In this document: in pieces, positions 33,683-42,567 of the stretch
Layout of the letters: every line of letters begins with the position of its first letter
How positions within the stretch are numbered: the first letter of the stretch is position 1
Assembly (NCBI GenBank): GCA_024752435.1
Contig: CP103022.1
Coordinates: 1,238,418 to 1,302,417, forward strand
Direction: 5' to 3'
From: Allantophomopsis cytisporea
Taxonomy: Eukaryota; Ascomycota; Leotiomycetes; Phacidiales; Phacidiaceae
DNA: 64,000 bases
Made by a program: the position numbers and the translations under genes
Notes under the pieces: generated by a model
What the model was told of the DNA's origin: nothing
What the model saw: only the letters and a program-made list of their open reading frames with translations
The model's database searches: none

Positions 33683-34144
33683 TCATTGCTCGTCGACATC
33701 CTCCTTCTCTTCAACAAGCCCCCAGTCTTTTTCAATTCCCTGAACACGTCTATTACACTCACTCCAAGACTCGGGTGCTTCATCAGGATTAAAGTGAACC
33801 ACAATACTCTCCCATCTCCCATCATCGCCACGATCACCCTCGTTACCCGGTATCTTGACGCCAGCTTTCCGAATTGAATATCCCGGCCCCTTGAAGGTTT
33901 CTTCGAGTTGTTGTATAGCTATAGTAAGTCCTATAAGCGAGGGGAAAACCTGTGGTAATCGTGAGATGCAGTCATGAATGATGAGTTTGAGGGTGCCCAC
34001 AAATTCACGCGCTGGACAATCACCCTCCTCATAGCCGTCCTTGAGGAATGAGAGGCGCAATCGATAGGGTTTGGGGGCTATTGATGTGGGTGGTACCCAA
34101 AGTTGATGCAGTTTATTCTTCTGATGAGTCTTAATGTCTTGCAT
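33683..34144 (-). CDS. Hypothetical protein, 153 aa
   Basis: An uninterrupted frame from ATG 34144. The sequence is well mixed and looks coding: HQLWVPPTSIAPKPYRLRL, then ISRLPQVFPSLIGLTIAIQQ, a Gly/Asp loop (GNEGDRGDDGRWESIVVHF) and an acidic end. There is no signal peptide, membrane segment or recognised domain. The frame continues 16 codons upstream without an ATG, so a further 5' exon is possible. I cannot assign a function; it could also be a fragment. Confidence 0.5.
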   Translation of the reverse strand: MQDIKTHQKNKLHQLWVPPTSIAPKPYRLRLSFLKDGYEEGDCPAREFVGTLKLIIHDCISRLPQVFPSLIGLTIAIQQLEETFKGPGYSIRKAGVKIPGNEGDRGDDGRWESIVVHFNPDEAPESWSECNRRVQGIEKDWGLVEEKEDVDEQ

Positions 34145-36831
34145 GGTGTGTTCCTTGTACGAATCTCTATCGTGGATATTTCTGTATAACAAAGACTTAG
34201 AAAAAGAGAGATTTCGAAGATGGCAAGCAACTCAAAATAGGGTGCGACAAACACATATTTTATAAAATCTGTGCCACGGCATTATAGGCAATTATCATCT
34301 GTTTTTGCAGTTTTTGTTAATCTTGCAATGCGCTCCTTGTGTGCGCTGCTGCAATGTGGAGTGACTTTGTGAAGTAGCATACTCCACATGATCGTGGCGG
34401 CTGCCGCATTCCCTCCCTCAGCTTACAGTAGCAGCATCCTGATTCTTCCCGCAGTCACTCGATGTGGCTCTCTGGTCAAATTATTGGAGACTAGCAGACC
34501 CTTCTGTCAACATATTCTTAGTTATGACTTGATGTTATGGTTATACTAGTGATTCTACATACTATAGATGTGTACAGGAACGCCTAGCTCCAACTCTCAA
34601 GTTTTAAAATCTAGTGTTTCTCTCAGCTTCTCGCTGGATCTTGAACTTGTAATGAACCCTATTCTTAAAGAATATTAGAGATAATTGATGTTGGAAATCT
34701 TGGACATCAGCTGTTCGGGGGCGTACCACCGGGCCAGACAGACGCTGACTACGAGAATCGACGATGCGCCTGCACGTGAACGACAACATATTATGCTTTC
34801 TCCCTGCACAATGCTACTGAGGCAACTGGCAGTCGCTAAAGATACCCCTGAAGTCTCTTAATGTAAATACATGAAGACCTAGCGGCATCTCATAGTCTGT
34901 ATAGCCACCTGCGAAGTCAGTCAGCTGTATAGTATCGATGCGTCATACTCGATTCATTGAAATGAATAGTGTTTATCAAGAGTATCATAGTTCCATTACT
35001 ACTAGGCGGGATTGATAAATGAACATCAGGTTGCCTGAGTTGTGATAATACTTTGAGTACGCACTCTACACTTATTACTTCGCTACTCGTCGCTTTTCAT
35101 ACCGCTTGTAGGCGATTGAGTATGGCTGAAAAGTTGTGCACGTTGAAGAGAGGACCGGCGCTGGAGTAGAGTCACGTTTCCAAGAACGAAGTTGATGGTG
35201 CAAAGTTGTAACTTGAATTGATGAGGATCTGGCTAAGAGGATCCCAACCGTAGGAGCTCTACTTATACTGCTTGATAGGCTCCTTCTTCATCTCTGAATG
35301 CCGACTGTAACTGCTATTGCTATTGTGGCCAGTTCTTCCGTAATCTGCCGCTGCCTTGGTTCTAAGGCCGAAAATGTCCATGTTGTATGCGAATTGAGCG
35401 ATCGCTACCGAGTCATTATAATAGATCCAAGGATCATTCAAGATACGCTTGTACCTAGCCCACGCACACCTTAATTTAAAGACGGCACTAAATCTTTTGT
35501 ATCGAAGATCTAGTAGGTAAAAGCCGGAGTGATGAGTCGGTAAGACAGCTTCATAACATAGCCCATCATAATTTGTACAATACATATGGAGTTAGAAAAG
35601 TAAAATAACATGGCTCCTTTCAGCCGTCCCCTGCTATTCTGAGAACGCCTTGCGCCACTGATAATCACTCCTAAATCAATATATAACTCAAAACTTTCCT
35701 TCAGTCGTTGGAACTCCACCCAAATTCGTAGTATGTCCTCCACTAACGGACAAAGTTCGGTTTAAGATGTCTCCACAGTGGAACTTTCACTACGTAAAAC
35801 CTCGATAACCAACGTGATTTCCCTCACCGAGTCACCGCCTTGATACATAAGCACAGCCCAGATGTTGGGGAAGATCAGCAAAATATAACCTAAAGCATTA
35901 AGGTTGTATCTGCATATCCGTGATGTTATTGTGGAGAGGGATTTACGTTGTAGTAGATGAAATCATATTTGCGTGATCACACACACCACAATTCAGGATC
36001 AAGTGTCTTCTTTCATTTGTTAACAGAGCTGACTGTTCCCTGAAGAAATCAGACTTGGGCCGAAGGACGGTCTTTTTTCTAGCCAGGAGTACAGTCTGAC
36101 TTATCAAGAACAATAGTCTTAGATTTAGGTTCTCCTACTTTTGATTTTGGCTTCATAAAGAAGGATTTTGTGTAAATCTATCATCGAAGACTCTATGAGT
36201 AGAACCGAGTGCGAATCGAAAAATGGACAATCAATATAAATAATAAAGAATGGCATCTTATCAGTATGAGAATGGAATTCTTATTTATTTCCAGTGGCGT
36301 AAGTCATGATATATTTGATAGTATTAGCTAACGTTAAGAAAAAATCCCCAAAGTGTTTGAGGCTGATTTTGAGACGAAGCAAATAATGAAAATCTACATT
36401 ACGACTTCACATCGTGGCATCCTGTTGTCGCCAAGAAATATGGAGAAAAGGTCAGCCCCCAATATTATGTATGTCAAATCTTCAGACAGGAGTGGCTTCG
36501 AGATAGAGTGGGCAGAATCCGCAGGCAATGGGTTACACGTAAGCCGTACGAGCTGGGAAATTTCGTCAACACAAAGAAATAGGGAGAAAGTATTGATCTA
36601 CGGAGCTATGCATGTCAAATCTTAAGACATAAGTTTTGACTGCGTAGGACAGGCAGAATCAATCTACAGGCGACGACGTATAGAGGCTACTCAAAATCTA
36701 TAAAGTCGACAACATTCACCTCTCTAGACCAGACATCCATCAACACATCAGTATCCTTACCAACGCGGACAACCCGAATCTCCTAGAACATTGACCTTTT
36801 TGTTACCTCAATTTATACTTGAAACCTCATC
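34145..36831. other. 2.7-kb gene-poor stretch with weak coding traces
   Basis: Mostly broken frames. Two overlapping minus-strand frames, 35259-35585 (108 codons; DPWIYYNDSVAIAQFAYNMD) and 35510-35743 (EFQRLKESFELYIDLGV), read somewhat like protein. They may be pieces of one decayed gene, but I could not join them by a clean intron. A diverged direct repeat lies at 36433-36630. Confidence 0.35.
36433..36630. repeat. Diverged 140-bp direct repeat
   Basis: The segment at 36433-36489 (starting AAGAAATATGGAGAAAAGG, ending ATGTCAAATCTTCAGACAG) is repeated at 36573-36630 (starting AAGAAATAGGGAGAAAG, ending ATGTCAAATCTTAAGACAT). The period is 140 bp. Similarity is strong at the edges and weak in the middle. 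Confidence 0.55.
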
Positions 36832-37498
36832 ATGATTTCCAGAGCGATGACAATGGCCCTCAGCCTCTTTCTTGCTCTCCTGAGCCCAGTCCTCTCAAGC
36901 CCAGTTCTTTCAAGCCCAGCATCAGCTAAAATACTTCCCCGTTTCTCTCAAGGATGTACATACGAGAATAAGTAAGGATATTCAGGATAAAAAGACTTTT
37001 TGATCATGCCTCAGCTAGAATATTTTCTTCTTAAGACAAAACTGATTCCCAATGTAATAGTGCGGCCTCCTCCTACTACACCATCAGCCTAGATGGCTGG
37101 GGAAACGAAGATTTTGCCTCTGGTAATGGATGTGGCAGCGCCATCCTCGACAATCTCCGCGGTTCCTGCTCATCAGATATCCAGGACTGGGGATGCACTA
37201 AGGTATGGCTTACTTTCCTACTGACCCATCAATCTGTTTCATGCTCCTAGAACCTCAGGCCATATTCTTCAAAGAATGATATATAGCTCTCAACTCTTGG
37301 CAGTTTCTATAGAAAGAAATATTAACACGTCTACAGGTCCATGACGCGCCACATGATAGTTTTATTACCTTCACTATCCCGGCTTTCGAAAGAGAACCAG
37401 CTCCAGGCTGCATTGTTACAGCTGTTAAGAAGGCTAGCCAGGACCGAAACGTGGATCTGGGTTCTTGCACATGCAATCAGGGAACAAGTGGTTGTTAA
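36832..37498 (+). CDS. Small secreted cysteine-rich protein (effector-like), 147 aa
   Basis: Three exons: 36832-36971, 37061-37202, 37337-37498; introns of 89 nt (GTAAGG..TAG) and 134 nt (GTATGG..CAG). Spliced length is 444 nt with a clean TAA. A signal peptide (MTMALSLFLALLSPVLSSPV) is followed by a short Ser/Pro repeat (SSPVLSSPA) and a mature domain of about 110 residues with eight cysteines (QGCTYEN; GNGCGSAI; RGSCSSDIQDWGCTK; EPAPGCIV; GSCTCNQGTSGC). It ends on a Cys. Even Cys number, size and secretion fit fungal effector-like or antimicrobial-type proteins, but no family is recognised. None of its exons is visible as a long ORF. The second intron is the least certain part; the frame continues only with this acceptor. 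Confidence 0.68.
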
Positions 37499-38264
37499 GC
37501 TCACGTCTCCCTGGCTTATGCGGTAACCGGGATCTTCATAGGAGAAAAGAGCAGAAGGAGGAGACTTTAAGAAGGCTAATAAGCAGATTCAACATCTGTA
37601 AAGAGCGACCTGAGCAGAGAGGATATATTTCATAGTTTGAACAAATTGATTCAGCGACACATGTGTCCAATGCCTTCAGTCAATCTTTCGTGTATAAATA
37701 GCGTAACACATTGGACTCGATTGGTAATCGGTTATTGCGATAGTTTGTACTCAGAGATCCAATTTTCTCTTGCCTACGGATTTAACTCCCGTTGTCACCA
37801 GTGTGGGCAAACTTCACGAAGACCCTACAATGCTTCTCTGGGCTTCTCTACTCACTATTGTTCATGATTATGCGTGGTGACATAACCTGTGAAAATCGTG
37901 TTCCGTAAAACTTTCATGTGGACAAGTCATGGAAGCGTTGTAGAAGAGAGAATCACAAGAAAGTCATTCCATGGATATCAGTAACTCGGTGGAAAGGGTT
38001 TGTGGGGACTTTTCAGGGCAAGTTTGTCTCATAGGCAAGCTTTGCAATATTAGCTAATAAGTAAGGTATTGGAAAATCTCTGGGACACTATACTAGGCCA
38101 ATTTTAGCAGTAGAGGTAGCAAAAAGTTAAGATTTATTCAGTCTCTCATCCTTATCACGTACGTCTGCTCCGGAGGACAAATGCGATTTGCAATTTGGTA
38201 GGTTGTTCTCTTATATATTTGTTGTTTCAAGCAACGTACCATTCTACGTAATAACCACTATTCC
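37499..38264. other. Intergenic region
   Basis: 766 bp between the small secreted protein and the amidase 3' end. No supported gene. Confidence 0.4.
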
Positions 38265-40087
38265 TCATAATCTCTGACCATTGATGATTGAATCAAGCAC
38301 CGTTGCTGTGCTTGCTAAAGCTTCGTCCATATGTCGATATCCAACTAGCTGAACACAGATTGGCATGTCTTTGTAAAGTTCGGGTCCCGTGTCTATATAA
38401 GGATATAATGTCAATTATCATACTTGGCTAAATATGAAAGTGTGGAGATCTAGTCATGCATACAGAGATTGTAAAGCCTGGAATCTTCAGGGCCATATTT
38501 TGCGTTGGTTGGATCATCTGCCAAATCAGATTCCCGCACCTTATCGACTGGAAACACAATTGCTGGGTAGTCGAGGTAGTTCCACAAACCGGTGTAAGTT
38601 ATTCTGTCCCATGTATCCAAAGGAACAGCCGTATGTGGAGCTGGTGGCATCAAAATTGCATCGATTCTGTTGTCGCGGAAAAGCTGAAGATAGGATTTCG
38701 CTGCCTCTGCCCGGCGGACGTTGAGGTCAAAGAAGCCTTGAAGCGTTGTTCCCTGCACAGATAGGAGATCGAGTTTTTGGAGAGATGGTACCAATGGCTC
38801 GCCTGTTCGTGCGAATAGTTCGTAATAATTCTTGGGAGGGGCTTATGTCAGAATCCTGGGGAGAAAAAAGTTGGACTTATTGACCTACATCACTTCCTAA
38901 CCATGTAAAGTACTGGACGAGGTCCCGGTAGTGATCTCTCACATTAGGTAACCTAAGAGCCACAATTTCAATGTCACTGTCTTCTTGGAGAAGATTAGCC
39001 GCTTTTTGTAGGCCACGTCGAACGGGAGGTGATGGCGTATAGATGCCATCATCCTCGACCAGACCAATTCTGAGCTTTTCTTTTACTGCTAGATTTCTCC
39101 ACGGCAAAGAGACCACAGTGCTGTCGTAACACCAGGTCTCTGCTTGCATTATTGATTTTAAGAAGAGAGAGCAATCCCGAAGGGAGGTTGCCATAGGCCC
39201 TGCTGTTGAACGCACCCCATCCGTTCCCGGTGCAGTAAGATCTCGTACACCACCATGAGGAACCAGTCCCACACTTGGTCTGAATCCGTAGATGCCGTTA
39301 CAGACTGAGGGAACACGAATGCTTCCGCCTATGTCAGTACCAACCCCAAGCACACTCCCTCGAAGAGCAAGAAGTGCGCCCTCACCACCTGTACTTCCAC
39401 CAGCTGTCAAGGAGATGTTGTGAGGATTCAAGGTTCTACCGAAAACATTGTTGTCGCTATCACCGGTCATGATGCTTTGAGGGAGGTTGGTCTTGCAGTA
39501 AAGAACAGCGCCCAAGTCAAGTAGCATGGCAGCAACCGCACTGTTTTCCTCTGCTGCCTCGTTTACAAAGCACGCCAACCCTGTTGAAGTATCGTGACCC
39601 ATGACCTGGAAGCTATCCTTGAGTGAAACGGGCAACCCATGAAGAGGCCGGAGGGTCTTAGTGGGATTTGCTTTTCGTTCTCGGTCTAATTGACGGGCTC
39701 GCTCAATCGCCTCATCGAAAAAGATCTCCGTCAAACAGTTGCACTGCCACAACAGTCAGTATCAATTTACAATAAGATGAAGAGATGTGACTTGAGTTGA
39801 CAGACTAATTGTTGAGCGATGGCTGCCCTCTTGCAAAAAGCGACGGTAATTTGTTCAGCGGACCAAATTCCAGCCTTGAGCTGTTCTAGAAGAGCCGTCG
39901 CGTCATAATCCGACGTGATCCTGCATTCGACATCGTTCAGAATCCCGCAAGTAACTGGCACGTCCAAAAAACTCGAGGCACTGTCATATTTCCCCAATGG
40001 AAGTAGCCACTCCTTTGGGATTTTATTCTGCCGCTGTAGCCTTTTGTCAACGGCAATACTCTGATAATCTTTGGCTGACTCCGGCAT
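38265..40087 (-). CDS. Amidase-signature amidase (acetamidase-like)
   Basis: Four exons, 543 residues: 40087-39806, 39743-38889, 38830-38464, 38392-38265; introns of 62, 58 and 71 nt. It hydrolyses amides to acid plus ammonia. The catalytic triad is visible as Lys136 (PVSLKDSF), Ser211 (AGGSTGGEGALLAL) and Ser235 (GVGTDIGGSIRVPS). The N-terminus (IPKEWLLPLG; AFCKRAA) and the late block (PPAPHTAVPLDTWDRITYTG) match fungal acetamidase-type enzymes. Exon 4 supplies the conserved ending LPICVQLVG-like DMPICVQLVGYRHMDE. The donor of intron 1 is GTCTGT and is the weakest of the model, but the frame supports it. The amidase is probably cytosolic. It is head to head with a Zn2Cys6 regulator, which makes that protein a candidate local regulator, as in nitrogen-utilisation gene pairs. 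Confidence 0.9.
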
Positions 40088-40331
40088 AATAATGACTCTA
40101 GAATTAATTGTTCTGAATTAAAAAAAATAAAAAGAATATGAGCCCCTCCGCTACATGAAGGTTCCATTGGGCCATATTTATATCCTTGGGCCTTGAAGCT
40201 GACTTGGGTACGATTAGAATGGTATAAGGCCAACAAGGCAGGAACCACATTGAATGGCGAGCATTTAGTTGAGAATTTGCGGCTTTCTCAGCTCTTTGGT
40301 AAGCGAAGATCTGGTACCTGCACAAACCCTC

Positions 40332-40345
40332 CGGTCATCCTTCCG
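40332..40345. promoter_or_regulatory. CGG-N8-CCG site, copy 1
   Basis: CGG TCATCCTT CCG: inverted CGG half-sites with an 8-bp spacer, the kind of site bound by dimeric Zn2Cys6 proteins. It is followed by GTTTATCATAGTC, which is also kept in copy 2. Confidence 0.55.
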
Positions 40346-40444
40346 GTTTATCATAGTCAACCTGGAAACCTCTTATGCCAATCTCTATTAGAATCGAGAC
40401 TAGAGCATAGTTCCACTTCATTACCTGGATGTCCAAAGAGCCTC

Positions 40445-40458
40445 CGGCCATCCTTCCG
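40445..40458. promoter_or_regulatory. CGG-N8-CCG site, copy 2
   Basis: CGG CCATCCTT CCG, 113 bp from copy 1, with one change in the spacer (T to C) and the same right flank (GTTTATCGCAGTC). Differences between the copies are mostly transitions. Confidence 0.55.
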
Positions 40459-40742
40459 GTTTATCGCAGTCGAGCGGAAAGGCCCTTGTGTAGTATGTCC
40501 TCATCGGAATTGGGACTACAGCATCTTGGCGCATGGTTGCACTCCACACGGCTAGATGACCTCAAGTTCGTCATTCAACATCCACCAGTGACACCGCATA
40601 CGAGAAAAAGAGCCTAACCCGAGGACTTCCATCATCTGCAACATATCCATATGCGTACCTCTACCACGCCTTTGTTTTGCTTCTCTATATTTTGCCCAAC
40701 CCGATAATTTGTCAGGGTTCTGCACCTCCTTGAAAGGACTGA

Positions 40743-42155
40743 ATGGCATCCTCCGCTGCCCAGTTCCAAAGGCCCAAGCCTGCATGCGACAGATGCTACG
40801 AACTCAAGGAGCGATGCGAGCGTCTGTTAACTACTGCGGCCTGTGCTAGGTGTGACAGACTGGGTCAGGAGTGCTCGACCATCCGGCCAGTGCGACCACC
40901 AGGTCGAAGACCTCATAGCCAGAGAGCAGCATTAAAAGTCGCACCAAGTAAACAAAGCACAGTCGCAAATTTTCCGCAAGATCGTAGGACTGGCACGCGA
41001 TCCTGGGATTTTCCTGATCTTCTCCCGGATGAGAGAGAGCTGTTGATGTTTTTCTTGAGCCAGCCAGACACTTTGGAGTGCTGTGTAGTAAGCCCCAGCT
41101 TCAACGACGCCGAACAGAGGTCATTTACAGCCCCACTACCAGCGGCTTTACCTCTACTCAAAGATGCCTATCTGGCATGTGCCGGTGCACTGAAGTCGCT
41201 CTACAACGGTGATAGATCGGAAATGCATTCAAATGCAAACCTCTGCTACGCATCATCCGCTATGAGAACATTACGCTCACTTCCTGTTGCCAATTCTAGG
41301 GATGCTGCCGTATGTCTCACACTGGGCTTTTCTTTGGCCCTATTCGTGTACTCAGCAATCGGTGTGGGTGTCTCTGATATCTGTCATTGCTCTCTTAGCA
41401 GAGCAAGGCCCTTCATCGAGACAGCGAGGTTAGATCCAGAAATCGAGCCACTGTTGAGCTTTCTTTTGTTGTTGGAGACAATGGACTGCTTCGTTAATCG
41501 CCGAAAGCCCACCCTTAGAATTCAGATACGGACATTTGAGACTGTAGACCGCCACCTGGGACTCTGCTTGCCTTTGTTACCATACTATTATGATCTCTGC
41601 GTGATAAATCACTCACTGGCTAATACCACAGACGCAAGGCTTATGCTTTGCCTTCAACAGCAGTTGGACCGTATCCAGGCCGCCGTGGACATTTGGCAAC
41701 CAGCTCAGCCGGATGATTTCATCAAACGATTCGAATCGATAGAAGTTGTTCATCTCCTCACGCAAGCCAAGGTATATCGACTGGCAGCGCTACTACTAAG
41801 CCACCGGTTGCGATATGTGTTTGGTCAGGAAGACAACCAGGCGGACTTCTGGTCAAAAGAGATCATGAGGGAGCTCGAGCTTGCAAATCGGATAACGAAA
41901 CGACTACCCCGCTGCGTGACACTTCCATTTATAATTGCTGCTGTCGAAATTCGAGGATCCGACGCACGTATGAAAACTTTCCAAAACGTAGCTGTGTATG
42001 TGGACCAATTCACTCCGGTTGTGCAAAAGGCAACGAGGTCTTTTTTGATAAGAGTTTGGAAGGAGCGTGACGAAGGAATGGCATGCTCTTGGTTCAGTTT
42101 GGTTCACAAGCCATGTGTTGTTTTAGACTCCTTAGATACAGCTTTCCTTGTTTGA
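40743..42155 (+). CDS. Zn2Cys6 transcription factor
   Basis: A single-exon 470-residue protein. The N-terminal zinc cluster has all six ligands (Cys15, 18, 25, 34, 37, 44) in ACDRCYELKERCERL..ACARCDRLGQEC, followed by a basic linker (RPVRPPGRRPHSQR). The rest is mostly helical (LLLLETMDCFVNRR; VVHLLTQAKVYRLAALLLSH) and resembles the poorly conserved C-terminal domain of fungal zinc-cluster regulators; there is no clear MHR motif I can name. No intron is needed. It is nuclear and its DNA target is unknown. The two CGG-N8-CCG copies in its shared promoter with the amidase are candidate sites for it, including autoregulation. That is inference from position and motif type. Confidence 0.88.
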   Translation: MASSAAQFQRPKPACDRCYELKERCERLLTTAACARCDRLGQECSTIRPVRPPGRRPHSQRAALKVAPSKQSTVANFPQDRRTGTRSWDFPDLLPDERELLMFFLSQPDTLECCVVSPSFNDAEQRSFTAPLPAALPLLKDAYLACAGALKSLYNGDRSEMHSNANLCYASSAMRTLRSLPVANSRDAAVCLTLGFSLALFVYSAIGVGVSDICHCSLSRARPFIETARLDPEIEPLLSFLLLLETMDCFVNRRKPTLRIQIRTFETVDRHLGLCLPLLPYYYDLCVINHSLANTTDARLMLCLQQQLDRIQAAVDIWQPAQPDDFIKRFESIEVVHLLTQAKVYRLAALLLSHRLRYVFGQEDNQADFWSKEIMRELELANRITKRLPRCVTLPFIIAAVEIRGSDARMKTFQNVAVYVDQFTPVVQKATRSFLIRVWKERDEGMACSWFSLVHKPCVVLDSLDTAFLV

Positions 42156-42567
42156 CCTGCAAATATTCGGAATCCTTTTACTTTCCCTCTTCAATGTTAA
42201 AAATGTTCAAACTGGAGATACAGGCTCGATTGGACCATTTTCCAGTATTTAATTACGTCCATATGCACAACCAAACCTCCTAGATTGCTTGTACGCCAAG
42301 TCAACGGCCGGCCACTCTGTTGTCCAAGTATTCTTTGCAACTGTAGCCTATCTCCATTATTATCTATGATTAGGCGAATAGCACGGAATATGTTCTTAGG
42401 TACAGCCTTGAATCTCATCATCTATTGTCAAACGAAAGTTTTCTAAGGACCATCTCTTTGTGGATCTATCGAAGTCCCTGCTATTGTAGATCTGATGTTC
42501 TACTTGCAGAGATAAGCTTCAGGATCAATACTGACATAAGATAAGTTGAGTTCTCTACTGACTTGAC
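42156..42567. other. Intergenic region
   Basis: 412 bp with no supported feature between the zinc-cluster gene and the decayed GH71 locus. Confidence 0.4.

Larger units (their letters stand above)
40088..40742. promoter_or_regulatory. Divergent promoter, amidase / Zn2Cys6 regulator
   Basis: 655 bp between the two starts. It contains a diverged tandem duplication with a period of 113 bp; each copy carries a CGG-N8-CCG inverted half-site (listed separately). The layout suggests regulation by a zinc-cluster protein, possibly the adjacent one. Confidence 0.6.
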
